Virus record (IMG/VR): IMGVR_UViG_3300037069_003566
Location: 1-26,094 of that record
Length of the DNA: 26,094 bases
Origin: a virus
Strand: one strand, 5' to 3'
The notes below the pieces were generated by a model, which had not been told where the DNA came from, ran no database searches, and saw nothing but the letters and a program-made list of their open reading frames with translations. Shown here in pieces: positions 1 to 7,472 of the stretch. Position numbers and translations under genes: made by a program. Each line of letters opens with the position of its first letter. Position 1 is the first letter of the stretch.

Positions 1-342
1 GAAGGAAGAAGCGGGCCGATGGGTGCAACCCTTAGCGTGAAAGTAGAGCACGTACCAGTCAGGGTGCGTCGGCGCCCAGCGTTCGAGCTCAACTATGGTG
101 AGGTTCTCAGCGTGCGAGGCTAAGCCGTGCATGACAAAACGCGCCTTGGCCGGGCAAACGATGCTGGCCACGTTCCGGCTCTCATCGCCACCGTTAATCC
201 CGATCACTATCTCGCTCGCGGCATCGGCCAAGCCCGAGGACTTGAGCAGGTTCATTTGGTGGGTAACGATCTCCAAAGCACGAGGCCGAAATTCATCGGC
301 CATATAAAAGAGGCAGTGGAAGAAGATAGCAATAGGTCTCAT
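1..342 (-). CDS. Glycosyltransferase-like protein, cut by left window edge
   Basis: The frame opens with ATG at 342 and stays open for 114 codons to the window start, so the C-terminal part is missing. The start lies in an ATGA overlap with the stop of the upstream gene. The visible protein has a hydrophobic N-terminal strand (IAIFFHCLFYM), a 'VIGINGGDES' segment, and 'DWYVLYFHAKGCTH'. The 'Y-hydrophobic-H-x-KG' motif is a hallmark of a group of GT-A-like glycosyltransferases often found in polysaccharide loci and phages. It is the third glycosyltransferase-like gene in this operon, but it does not align obviously with the other two. The acceptor is unknown: cell-surface glycan, virion protein or modified DNA are all possible. 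Confidence 0.6.
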   Translation of the reverse strand, partial: MRPIAIFFHCLFYMADEFRPRALEIVTHQMNLLKSSGLADAASEIVIGINGGDESRNVASIVCPAKARFVMHGLASHAENLTIVELERWAPTHPDWYVLYFHAKGCTHRPASSF

Positions 343-1019
343 GCGTAGTAGGGAGGATCGCTAAGCCGGTCTCGAAATAGCAGGTTGCTTTGGTCGCCCC
401 GGTGGAACCCGTTTGGCATCGCGTCGCACACATCGACCTCGTACTCGCCATCGAATCCTACAACCCACACCTTCATACCTTCGCCTTTAATCCAGTTGGC
501 GAAGCACTGCGGGCCGTGCTCGAATGGGTACCGTTGGCCAGGCTCAGTAACCCGGATCGGGTAACGATTCATTAGCGCCGGGTTGCACCAGAAGCCCGTA
601 GTCCTGACGTGTGGCCATACGCTGACATTCTTATCGCCCTGGTTGCCATGAGCACCAAAGAGGCCCAACCCGCGCAATCTCGACGCCTCGACCACCCGAT
701 TGAGCCAGCCTTCTTTCGGGAACCACGCCGTAGCGCCAAAGAACACCATCAAATCACACGGCACTTCGCGTGCGGCCTTTTGAAACCCGCCAATGTCCCA
801 CCCGCTGTTATCGTGCTGGAGAATGCGCAGATTTGGCAAAGCGGCAAAGAGCGCCTGGGCAAACCCGCTCCCGCCGCCGCTACTGCCGTTGAGCACTACG
901 ATAGATTCATGGTCCATGCCCGGCGGGTTAGCGCCGTAGCTGGTAACGAAGCGCGCAGCCTGCTCGGTGCGCTGCGCTTCGGCGGTGTTGGGAAAGACGT
1001 AAACTATTGCTAAGCGCAT
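339..1019 (-). CDS. Glycosyltransferase-like protein (paralogue A)
   Basis: 226 residues. An N-terminal strand (MRLAIVYVFP) is followed by 'VVLNGSSGG', 'DNSGWDIGGFQKAA', 'DLMVFFGATAWFPKEGWL', 'HVRTTGFWCNP' and a C-terminal 'RGDQSNLLFRDR'. The order and spacing match the gene at 1395-2108, so the two are paralogues. The N-x-GWD block followed by an acidic-hydrophobic strand and 'GWL' recalls GT-A glycosyltransferases related to rhamnan-synthesis RgpF and family GT2. Where a DxD metal motif would be expected I see 'FGAT', so the nucleotide-sugar site may be atypical or inactive. The start overlaps the end of the 67-residue gene by 10 bases. The GT fold is inferred from motifs only. Confidence 0.6.
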   Translation of the reverse strand: MRLAIVYVFPNTAEAQRTEQAARFVTSYGANPPGMDHESIVVLNGSSGGGSGFAQALFAALPNLRILQHDNSGWDIGGFQKAAREVPCDLMVFFGATAWFPKEGWLNRVVEASRLRGLGLFGAHGNQGDKNVSVWPHVRTTGFWCNPALMNRYPIRVTEPGQRYPFEHGPQCFANWIKGEGMKVWVVGFDGEYEVDVCDAMPNGFHRGDQSNLLFRDRLSDPPYYA

Positions 1020-1213
1020 TCGGGATAGTCTCTGAGATTTTTGAGAAGCAAATCGTTAAATTCTTGCGTTGCTTCAACCTTATTTTCGTCATTGAACATC
1101 GGGCCTTGGACTTCATGCCGGCGCTTTTGGTAACCATCCCAAGCCAGCCAGCGAGCCACCCGTCGCTTGTAGTCGCTCATCGGTTCAGGACATGTAATCG
1201 TGATGACCTTCAT
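1010..1213 (-). CDS. Hypothetical protein, 67 aa
   Basis: A small soluble protein beginning MKVITITCPEP, with a basic middle (DYKRRVARWLAWDGYQKRRH) and an acidic C-terminal half. I chose the ATG at 1213 because it forms an ATGA overlap with the stop of the zinc-ribbon gene; a longer reading to 1240 would overlap that gene by 31 bases. The gene sits between the two glycosyltransferase-like paralogues, suggesting a role with them, but no family is recognised. Confidence 0.6.
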   Translation of the reverse strand: MKVITITCPEPMSDYKRRVARWLAWDGYQKRRHEVQGPMFNDENKVEATQEFNDLLLKNLRDYPECA

Positions 1214-1398
1214 TGCACAAATCCGTTTCGCCTGAGCCAATCGGCGTGGGCAGTAGCGGCGTCTTTACCAAATCCAGGATCGGAAACCCCTTTGCAATAG
1301 GATGTGGGGCACCGACAGACGCAACTAAAGTCCGGCAACTGCTCAAATTTTAGAGCCATCCCGCACTTCGGACATTTATATCGGGTATCGTCCTTCAT
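1210..1398 (-). CDS. Small zinc-ribbon protein, Lar-like
   Basis: 62 residues with two cysteine knuckles, CPKCG near residue 9 and a CVCRCPTSYC cluster near residue 27, followed by 'DAATAHADWLRRNGF'. A CPxCG knuckle, a second cysteine cluster and a terminal 'A...A..W..R' resembles the restriction-alleviation protein Lar family of lambdoid phages, which modulate host type I restriction-modification. That fits a neighbourhood with a DNA methyltransferase, but the match rests on pattern only. Both ends lie in ATGA overlaps with their neighbours. Confidence 0.65.
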   Translation of the reverse strand: MKDDTRYKCPKCGMALKFEQLPDFSCVCRCPTSYCKGVSDPGFGKDAATAHADWLRRNGFVQ

Positions 1399-2108
1399 AC
1401 CGCCACCCGATCAATCGACGCTGACCAATTAAGCTGCCGCGCTTTCTCTGCGTCTCGGTAAATGTCGTTATGGCGGCACCAAATCAGGCAATTTGACTGG
1501 TCGCCGCGCCACAAGATGTTCTGCGGCAAGCGCCATTGGCCCGGGTTCCAGTCGCCGTCCCAGGTCACCAGCTTAACCGGACCCGCCTTGGCGTGAACAT
1601 GGCGCCAGAAACTGAATTCGCCGTGCTCGAAGTGGTAGCGCTCGTCGCGTGAGCGCACCTGGCGCGGGTAATCGGTGAGCCACTTTGGCCACACGGCAAA
1701 CCCGGTGGTGTTCAGGTGCGGCCGTACGACGTGGCTGGAAAAGAAGCCATACATGCCGCGGGGATAGCGCTCGACCACTTCGACCAGGCGCGCGAGCCAG
1801 TCAGGGCGATGGAAATAGCACGACTCGCCGCAGCAGATCATCAGATCGTAATCGGTGGCCATGTTGCGGGCGACGTCCACGAAGGCGCTCACGTCCCAGC
1901 CGGGGTCGTTTGGCCGCGGGTAGAACGCGGCTTCGAACGGTCGAAATAGCAGGCCAAGCTCGGTTGCGGGCGGCCCGCCATTGCAAACCACGAGCAGCTT
2001 GTGAGGGTAACCCGGCGGAAATTGCAGGTAGGTCGCGGCGAATCGGCTGGCAAATTGTTGCGTAACGAGGCCGCCGGTCACAGAAATGTAAGTAAGGAGG
2101 ACCTTCAC
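1395..2108 (-). CDS. Glycosyltransferase-like protein (paralogue B)
   Basis: 237 residues starting with GTG in a GTGA overlap with the methyltransferase stop. Motifs in order: MKVLLTYISV strand, 'KLLVVCNGGPP', 'NDPGWDVSAFVDVARN', 'DLMICCGESCYFHRPDWL', 'HLNTTGFAVWP', 'RYHFEHGEFSFWRHV', and 'LWRGDQSNCLIWCRH'. These line up one for one with paralogue A at 339-1019, notably GWD, TTGF, R-Y-x-FEHG and RGDQSN. As in A, the expected DxD position is degenerate (CGES). It directly follows a cytosine-C5 methyltransferase, which makes glycosylation of modified DNA worth considering; a cell-surface or virion target is equally possible. Confidence 0.65.
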   Translation of the reverse strand: MKVLLTYISVTGGLVTQQFASRFAATYLQFPPGYPHKLLVVCNGGPPATELGLLFRPFEAAFYPRPNDPGWDVSAFVDVARNMATDYDLMICCGESCYFHRPDWLARLVEVVERYPRGMYGFFSSHVVRPHLNTTGFAVWPKWLTDYPRQVRSRDERYHFEHGEFSFWRHVHAKAGPVKLVTWDGDWNPGQWRLPQNILWRGDQSNCLIWCRHNDIYRDAEKARQLNWSASIDRVAV

Positions 2109-3340
2109 AGCTTATGCACCATCTCAATCCTCTGCCCGATCCACTTTAGCACCGGTACCGCCATCGAATTGCCCAGTGCCTTGTAGCGCGGTCCATCGGC
2201 GGCGGGTTTGCCTCGGTATTGGATCGCCGTCCAGCCATCTGGAAAGCCCTGGAGTCTTTCGCACTCGGTTGGAGTCAATCGGCGCACAGCGTAGCCCTGT
2301 TGCACGGCTGGCTTATTGTTCCCTCCCATCGCGCTTTCGAGTGTTGGCGCAACGTGCTCGGAAGCTCCCAAGGTTCGGCTCTTAGCGCCCTGGTTTGGCT
2401 TAAACGCAATCGCCGGTGGCGCTCCCGAATTGGCGTGCGATTTGTCGTGTGGCGCGGCTCGCAGTGTTGGTGCGGTGTGTCCCGCATCCGCGCCGTGGTC
2501 TTTGGAACTGAACGCGAGCATTGTTTCTGTTTCAAAGTCTCCATGAAATGAGCCGTGCGCCCTGCACGCAGTAGCAATTTCTATTGGCCCCGAACAGTTA
2601 TCGCCGCCAAATGCGGCAACCACCGGCGTGCCCCGCGCGGTGCTGTCCTCGCTCGCGTCGAAGCCATCGGCGCGTAGGCTGTGGGTGATCAGCGCCCCGT
2701 CTAAGTCCGCGTCTGTCCCAAGTCCGCCACCGCCTTTAGTGCGTGCGCTAATTGTTGGGGCAAGTCTTTCCCGCGTTTCTCGGCGCGGCGCAGGATTCCC
2801 GCACAGGCTTTCGCGCTCAAATAATACCGCTGCGGCACGCTGCCATTGTCCTCCAGCACATCCGACAACGAACACACGGCGGCGTCTTTGGGCCACTCCG
2901 AAGAATTGAGCGTCCAAAACTCGGTAGGCGAACCCATACCCGAGTTCTGCCAGCCCTCCGAGGAAGGCTCCAAAAGCCCGCCCTCCGTCGATGGACAGCA
3001 CGCCAGGCACATTTTCCCAAACGACCCAGGTGGGAGCATAGCGGCCAGTGATGGCCAGGAAGGTGAGCATAAGGTTGCCACGCGGATCAGCCAGTCCCTT
3101 TCGGAGTCCGGCGACGGAAAAGCTCTGGCATGGTGTGCCTCCAACGAGAATGTCGATTGATTGCTCTGGCCATTCTTTGAATTTCGTAATGTCGCCATAG
3201 TTTGGTACTCCAGGGAAACGGTGAGCATGAACGGCGGAAGGGAAAACGTCTATCTCTGCGGCGAACTGGCACTTCCAGCCGAGGTCAGACCAGGCGCATT
3301 CCGGCGCACCAATCCCGCTGCATACCGTGCCGTAATTCAT
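2105..3340 (-). CDS. DNA (cytosine-5-)-methyltransferase
   Basis: 411 residues and apparently complete. Motif I is GTVCSGIGAPE (residues 4-14). Motif IV is GGTPCQSFSVAG with catalytic Cys71. Motif VI is WENVPGVL (about 108-115), motif VIII is QRRRRVFVVG (151-160), and near the C-terminus lie 'LTPTECERLQGFPDGW' and 'ALGNSMAVPV' (motifs IX-X). The enzyme transfers a methyl group from S-adenosylmethionine to C5 of cytosine in DNA. The variable target-recognition region lies between motif VIII and the C-terminus. I chose the ATG at 3340 (MNYGTV) because it overlaps the upstream stop as ATGA. There is no cognate restriction endonuclease beside it, so protection from host restriction, or the first step of a further base modification, are likely roles. 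Confidence 0.93.
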   Translation of the reverse strand: MNYGTVCSGIGAPECAWSDLGWKCQFAAEIDVFPSAVHAHRFPGVPNYGDITKFKEWPEQSIDILVGGTPCQSFSVAGLRKGLADPRGNLMLTFLAITGRYAPTWVVWENVPGVLSIDGGRAFGAFLGGLAELGYGFAYRVLDAQFFGVAQRRRRVFVVGCAGGQWQRAAAVLFERESLCGNPAPRRETRERLAPTISARTKGGGGLGTDADLDGALITHSLRADGFDASEDSTARGTPVVAAFGGDNCSGPIEIATACRAHGSFHGDFETETMLAFSSKDHGADAGHTAPTLRAAPHDKSHANSGAPPAIAFKPNQGAKSRTLGASEHVAPTLESAMGGNNKPAVQQGYAVRRLTPTECERLQGFPDGWTAIQYRGKPAADGPRYKALGNSMAVPVLKWIGQRIEMVHKL

Positions 3341-4011
3341 TGGTCTTGCCGCTTTATCCAGCAATGGTCTGGAAACTCAGCCATGGTTGCGGGTTTTGTC
3401 TTGCTCAGAATTACGTCCATGGGCAAATGACATTTAAGCCGCATTGGGCAAAGGCAGATCTGGCAAATTCCTAACTTTTCGTCGTATGGCGTTGAAAGAT
3501 GCAACTCGGTTCGCGCCTCGACCATCTTCTGCAACCGCTCGCTCGCCGGCTGCGTGAAGAACGAGAGGAAGGCTTTCTCCGAATTCTTTGGGCATGTCGA
3601 GCAGACCTCGGCGCGTTTGGCCGCAAGCTCAGGCGCAACCGGTGTCCCGTTGGGAATGAAGTCCAAAAGCAGCCCAATCCCATCGGCCATCTTAGCCACC
3701 GCAGCAACTTGCCCGAGCACGGCTTGTGGCAGTGTCCGGCTGGGCATCGGTTTTGGGTTACCGGCCCCCAGTGGTTGCATCCCGAGCCTCGCCCGGGTGA
3801 AGTTTTCAAGCTCGTTGGCGACGACCGTGCGATCGGTCGAGAGCTTGTGGCGCAGCATCAATGCCGGGTTAGCGAGGCGGTGCTGGATGATTTGGGTAAC
3901 CGTGGTGTCGAAGGTGGTGGCCTTAGGCATCGGCGCCGACCAGCCTGTGCTGGGCTCAAAAAAAACCCAACCCGATGGGGGAAATTGACTACGACTTATG
4001 ATGGTGTCCAT
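3337..4011 (-). CDS. Hypothetical protein with C-terminal cysteine cluster
   Basis: 224 residues. The N-terminal half is without recognisable motifs. The C-terminal half carries CSTCPK near residue 137 and 'CQICLCPMRLKCHLP' near residue 183, two knuckles that could bind zinc or an iron-sulphur cluster. A hydrophobic stretch (MADGIGLLLDF) sits mid-protein. The start overlaps the HNH gene end by 16 bases, with a weak AAAGAAA purine run upstream. The gene sits between an HNH endonuclease and the cytosine methyltransferase, suggesting DNA-related work, but I do not recognise a family. Confidence 0.7.
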   Translation of the reverse strand: MDTIISRSQFPPSGWVFFEPSTGWSAPMPKATTFDTTVTQIIQHRLANPALMLRHKLSTDRTVVANELENFTRARLGMQPLGAGNPKPMPSRTLPQAVLGQVAAVAKMADGIGLLLDFIPNGTPVAPELAAKRAEVCSTCPKNSEKAFLSFFTQPASERLQKMVEARTELHLSTPYDEKLGICQICLCPMRLKCHLPMDVILSKTKPATMAEFPDHCWIKRQDQ

Positions 4012-4523
4012 GGTATTTCTTTCCAGTGAGTTTTGCTTACTGCGGTTTCCACGCTTTTATAGGGAAGTTTGAGCATGGTTGATATTTTTCGCACGCTAAC
4101 TTTGTAAGGAACCCAAAGTTTGCGAACCAACTTCACCTCTTCGCGAGTGATCTTGTCGTTCCTCGGCGGCTTTGCCCCGCGTCCCTTTTCTCTCATATCG
4201 CGATTATTGTCTGCAATGGTGCCCAGCCACAAATGGGAAGGATTCTGGCAAACTCGGTTGTCGCACTTGTGGCACACGAGCAAACCAAACGGTATTTCTC
4301 CAAAGGTGGCTATCCACGCAAAGCGATGGGCGGAACTCGGTCTGGTGTTCCAAGTGAATTTTCCATAGCCGGTCTCTCGCTCGACATATCCGGTCCATGG
4401 CCAGCATTCGTGTGGTAGGCCGACCTTAACGTGGCTCCAAAATTGCCGTTTAATTTCTTCCGGCGTCAGGTCTTTGTGGTTTCTCGACCCTTTGGGCCTG
4501 CCTATTTTTCTCATTTCACTCAT
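3996..4523 (-). CDS. HNH homing-type endonuclease
   Basis: About 175 residues. The core reads 'CWPWTGYVERETGYGKF', 'AHRFAWIATFGEIP', 'LVCHKCDNRVCQNPSHLWLG' and 'TIADNNRDMREKGRG'. This is the signature of the zinc-supported HNH endonucleases commonly free-standing in phage genomes: CxxC and CxNPxHL coordinate zinc, and the His-Asn-His residues form the catalytic site. The tail 'VRKISTMLKLPYKSVETAVSK' looks like a helix-turn-helix DNA-binding segment, as in modular homing endonucleases. Several in-frame ATGs (4559, 4529, 4523, 4514) exist; 4523 gives an 8-base overlap with the upstream gene. It may be a homing intruder in the operon or a packaging or replication nuclease. Confidence 0.88.
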   Translation of the reverse strand: MSEMRKIGRPKGSRNHKDLTPEEIKRQFWSHVKVGLPHECWPWTGYVERETGYGKFTWNTRPSSAHRFAWIATFGEIPFGLLVCHKCDNRVCQNPSHLWLGTIADNNRDMREKGRGAKPPRNDKITREEVKLVRKLWVPYKVSVRKISTMLKLPYKSVETAVSKTHWKEIPWTPS

Positions 4524-5208
4524 GGCCATTTGGTAGCGGGTTAATGTCGTTTTGTCCAAAGTGAATCGAAAGGCAGTGGTCGCGGATGCGGCGCACCATG
4601 GCGTACCCGAGCTTGAAGGTGTAAGTGATCTCCTCGCCGGTGCTGTTGCCGGTCATCAGCACGGGTTTGCGCCCCATGCGGTTGCTCAAGACGGCGAAAA
4701 AGTCTTTCTCCATCTCGCGGGTGAGGTTCATTTTGTCGAGGTCATCGATGAAGAGCACGTCCACGCTTGAGAGCTTCTTGAGCCAGGGGCCGCGCTTCCA
4801 CTCCTTCAACTCGCAGTTCTGTCGAAAATCGCCGGGGCCAAACGCCACCACTGACAGGCCACCTTCCAGCATCCCTTTAATAACGAGGCTCATCGTGCGG
4901 GTTTTGCCGGTGCCAGGGTAACCCCACAGGTTCAAGCCCGAATGGCCAAAGCACCATTCCAGTGCCTGTTTGGATTTGGCCGGGCATGGGAGATTCTCGA
5001 AAGCGGTGTCCTCGAAGCACGGTGGGCAATAGGTGCTGAACGGCAGCGGTTTGGGCAATAGTTCCTCGCGGGCAATCTCGGACTGAGCGGCCATGCAGGT
5101 GTCGCAGTAAATGCCCACTTCCTGAGCCAGTCTGGCAACCTCACTTCCCGCTTCGACTTCCACCAAAGCGGTGCAACCGGTGCATGGAACGGCGACGGTT
5201 TCAGCCAT
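4516..5208 (-). CDS. AAA+ ATPase, DnaC/IstB-like helicase loader
   Basis: 230 residues. The N-terminal part carries CxxC pairs (CTGC at 9-12, CDTC at 35-38, CPPC at 61-64) that form a likely zinc-binding module. The ATPase core has Walker A GYPGTGKT (96-103), Walker B VLFIDDLDK (151-159), sensor-1 'LMTGNSTG' (184-191) and a C-terminal 'RRIRDHC' that may supply the arginine finger. This is the layout of DnaC-type loaders, which place the replicative helicase on DNA at the origin; IstB-type transposition ATPases are the alternative but there is no transposase nearby. It overlaps the 73-residue gene by 8 bases. Being in one operon with the terminase is unusual. Confidence 0.85.
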   Translation of the reverse strand: MAETVAVPCTGCTALVEVEAGSEVARLAQEVGIYCDTCMAAQSEIAREELLPKPLPFSTYCPPCFEDTAFENLPCPAKSKQALEWCFGHSGLNLWGYPGTGKTRTMSLVIKGMLEGGLSVVAFGPGDFRQNCELKEWKRGPWLKKLSSVDVLFIDDLDKMNLTREMEKDFFAVLSNRMGRKPVLMTGNSTGEEITYTFKLGYAMVRRIRDHCLSIHFGQNDINPLPNGHE

Positions 5209-5422
5209 GACGCATGAGTGTAAGTGAGTCTGCTTTCCCCTGGAAAATAGCGAATAGTCGCTGAGCTAATTCAGGATCTCGCCCCTGCGCTTCCGCTTGA
5301 GCAATCCATGCCGCGCCTCGCAGGGCATCGGCCTGAATGTTTTGCACAGTTTCCTCTGTCGCAAAACCGCGTGTTTTGGCAATGTGAGTAATCCACTCCT
5401 TTGCACTTTTAATTTCAGCCAT
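5201..5422 (-). CDS. Hypothetical protein, 73 aa
   Basis: A small, mostly helical, soluble protein (MAEIKSAKEWITHIAKTRGF...). It overlaps the terminase stop by 8 bases and the AAA+ gene start by 8 bases, so translation is probably coupled to both. No motif or family is recognised. A helper role for the downstream helicase loader can be imagined from position alone. Confidence 0.65.
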   Translation of the reverse strand: MAEIKSAKEWITHIAKTRGFATEETVQNIQADALRGAAWIAQAEAQGRDPELAQRLFAIFQGKADSLTLMRHG

Positions 5423-7205
5423 ATTTCAACTCGCTCTTTTTGACCACCTTGCGCCATTTCTCCTGCTCGCGTTCCAGCCAATTATCTTCCTCGACCGCCG
5501 CGCCTTCCTTCACCGATTGAATCACAAAGCCCAACCGGCGCGCGCCCTCGCCACCGATGCTGAGCACGTCAGCCTTATTCGGGCTGTGGCCGCTGTTACG
5601 CAACTTGTACTCTGGCTTGGTTTCCAGCTCGTAGCGCTCGCCCAATGGCCCGGGCACCCAACGCCATTCGCGTTGCGAGAATTCCTCGGCGGCGCTCTTT
5701 GGAAAATTCCGCGCCTGTTTGCACTCGACCGCCTTCCGGATCGAGTACCACATTTCCGTAACAAATTTGCTGTAGAGCTCGTTGCACTTCATCAGCCGGC
5801 GCTCACCGGTCTTGGGGTCGTCGATAAAGCTGCCATCGTCCACCGGCCGATCAGTCGCCGGGCCGCCAAAGTTCACCGCGTTTACCGCGTTGCCGCAAAC
5901 TCGCGCCATGCTGATTGCCAGGGTGGCCCGCATACCAGCGTCGAAGAAGATGTTTTGCGGTGGCACCTTGAGCCGCTCGGCGTCGGCTTTCACAAAGTAG
6001 GCAATTTGGTCCTCGGCCGTAATGCGCGAGCTTACCTCGATGGGAATTGAGCGGGTCTCGTTGAAGCGAATGACCTGCCGCCCTTCAACGTCCTCGCCAA
6101 ACTCCAAATCCATCACTTCGCACGGGTCACCACCGAAACCCGCGTCAATCGCGTAAACCCGGGTGCGCTCGCCACCGCGCCAGATGACGTCTTTGAACGC
6201 CCCGCAGCGCTCGCACATCTCGACCGTGAGCACCCGGTAGGCATCGGCGCCAATCTTGCGCACACCCAGCCCCAGGGTCCAATACTGCGCCGAGTCTTTC
6301 CCGTTGCGCTGCTCGATTTTCTTTAAATCGGCTTCATCGGTGAGGTAGGGGTAATACTTGGGCCGGTCCTTATCGAAGTTGGGGCTGTCGCTGCCGACAA
6401 GCTGGACGGTTACCCCGTCGTACTTGTTGCGCCAGGTGGTGGTCTTGGTGATCTCGCCCAGGCTCGACCAGCCGGCCAAAGGTTCAGCTATTTTGTCGAG
6501 AGCTTTACCGTTACCGCCGATGGGATTGCCAGCGAAAACGCCTTTGAAATCGCCTTTGTCCATGGCGTCGAGCACGTTCACATACATCGGCGCCATAAAC
6601 TGGAGCTCGTCGCCCAGGATGCGGCGGCGCCTCTGCTTGATCCCAACGTAGCGGTCCATGCCTATCCACTCGCCTTCACCACCCACGCACGGCACAGCTA
6701 TCATCCCGCGGCGGATATCGCGAACGTCGCCGGTGTCTTCGAGCAAATCGGTGAAAATGCCGGTCATCGTGTTGGACATGCGCCCGGCCAGCCACGGGTA
6801 GCGGTCTTTGGCCTCTTTGAACAGGCTAGTAATGTCGCCCCAAATGCGCAGCTTGAGTTCGCGGATACCGGTCGAGGAAACCAAGGTCAGCGTGTCGCTC
6901 GGGCTGGCCCAGTAGTCGATGAGTCCCCACTTGGAAATTGTGCGGGTTTTTGACGAATCCTTGGTCCCCTGCAGGACGGTTATACGTTCCTCGCAAATGG
7001 TTCTGAGAGAGAGGTCTGACCAGCGATGGTGATCGTCGTTAGGCCAGCAAAGTGATTGAGCGGCCCGCTGGTGATGGAAAACCCCTTGCCCGTGCTTCCG
7101 GCCGTAGCGCTCGATAAACCCGCCCGCAGCGATCATGGCCAGTTCGATTGCGAGCAGGTCTTCACCCTCAGACCACGGCAATCCGTAAACTGTTTTGCTC
7201 GCCAC
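5415..7205 (-). CDS. terL: Terminase large subunit
   Basis: 596 residues from a GTG start. The ATPase domain has Walker A GTKDSSKT (80-87) and Walker B ILGDE (196-200). The C-terminal RNase-H-like nuclease shows 'VYAIDAGFGGDP' (Asp354), 'IFFDAGMRATLA' (Asp422) and 'SPNKADVLSIGG' (Asp546), the three acidic positions of the metal site. The protein packages phage DNA into preformed heads and cuts concatemers. The Walker A loop has Ser where most P-loops have the Gly before Lys, a variation found among viral terminases. No small terminase is recognised. The gene is first in the leftward operon and reads away from the divergent control region at 7206-7289. Confidence 0.88.
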   Translation of the reverse strand: MASKTVYGLPWSEGEDLLAIELAMIAAGGFIERYGRKHGQGVFHHQRAAQSLCWPNDDHHRWSDLSLRTICEERITVLQGTKDSSKTRTISKWGLIDYWASPSDTLTLVSSTGIRELKLRIWGDITSLFKEAKDRYPWLAGRMSNTMTGIFTDLLEDTGDVRDIRRGMIAVPCVGGEGEWIGMDRYVGIKQRRRRILGDELQFMAPMYVNVLDAMDKGDFKGVFAGNPIGGNGKALDKIAEPLAGWSSLGEITKTTTWRNKYDGVTVQLVGSDSPNFDKDRPKYYPYLTDEADLKKIEQRNGKDSAQYWTLGLGVRKIGADAYRVLTVEMCERCGAFKDVIWRGGERTRVYAIDAGFGGDPCEVMDLEFGEDVEGRQVIRFNETRSIPIEVSSRITAEDQIAYFVKADAERLKVPPQNIFFDAGMRATLAISMARVCGNAVNAVNFGGPATDRPVDDGSFIDDPKTGERRLMKCNELYSKFVTEMWYSIRKAVECKQARNFPKSAAEEFSQREWRWVPGPLGERYELETKPEYKLRNSGHSPNKADVLSIGGEGARRLGFVIQSVKEGAAVEEDNWLEREQEKWRKVVKKSELKYG

Positions 7206-7251
7206 GCCCGCGATTTGCTCACAGGTGGAAATTTAATGCAAGCAGAAAGTT

Positions 7252-7267
7252 GTTGACATTTGTCAAC
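7252..7267. promoter_or_regulatory. Inverted repeat / divergent operator with -35-like boxes
   Basis: GTTGACA-TT-TGTCAAC is a perfect 7-base inverted repeat in the 84-base gap between the leftward terminase operon and the rightward small-gene operon. Each arm contains TTGACA, the consensus -35 box, one on each strand. That suits two back-to-back promoters controlled by a dimeric repressor. I cannot see convincing -10 boxes at the right distance on either strand, so the operator reading is firmer than the promoter reading. Confidence 0.5.
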
Positions 7268-7289
7268 GCCTGTTGGAAAACATAGCCCG

Positions 7290-7472
7290 ATGGCAGCAAA
7301 ACGTAAGTTCGTAGAAATTGACGCCAAACATCATCGCCGATTACAGGCGATTCGGCGCGACTGCAAAAGCGCGAAGGACGCCGTAGTGCCGAGCATGACT
7401 TTCCTTGTTTACCGCGCGCTTGAAATGACGCTTCCGCAGCTTGAGAATCTATTTCGGCCGGTCAAAGATTAA
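7290..7472 (+). CDS. Small basic protein, possible DNA-binding
   Basis: 60 residues (MAAKRKFVEIDAKHHRRLQ...). The N-terminal strand-like 'KRKFVEID', a basic helix and a second helix 'TFLVYRALEMTLPQLENLF' would fit a ribbon-helix-helix-type DNA-binding protein. Its place just right of the inverted repeat at 7252-7267 would suit a regulator of the divergent promoters. That function is an inference. ATG 7290 is preferred over an upstream TTG at 7260 because the TTG lies within the palindrome. Confidence 0.6.
   Translation: MAAKRKFVEIDAKHHRRLQAIRRDCKSAKDAVVPSMTFLVYRALEMTLPQLENLFRPVKD

Noticed and set aside
3996-4523. HNH gene as part of a restriction-modification system with the C5-methyltransferase
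   Set aside because: Its sequence is of the free-standing homing type with a helix-turn-helix tail, and an unrelated gene separates the two.
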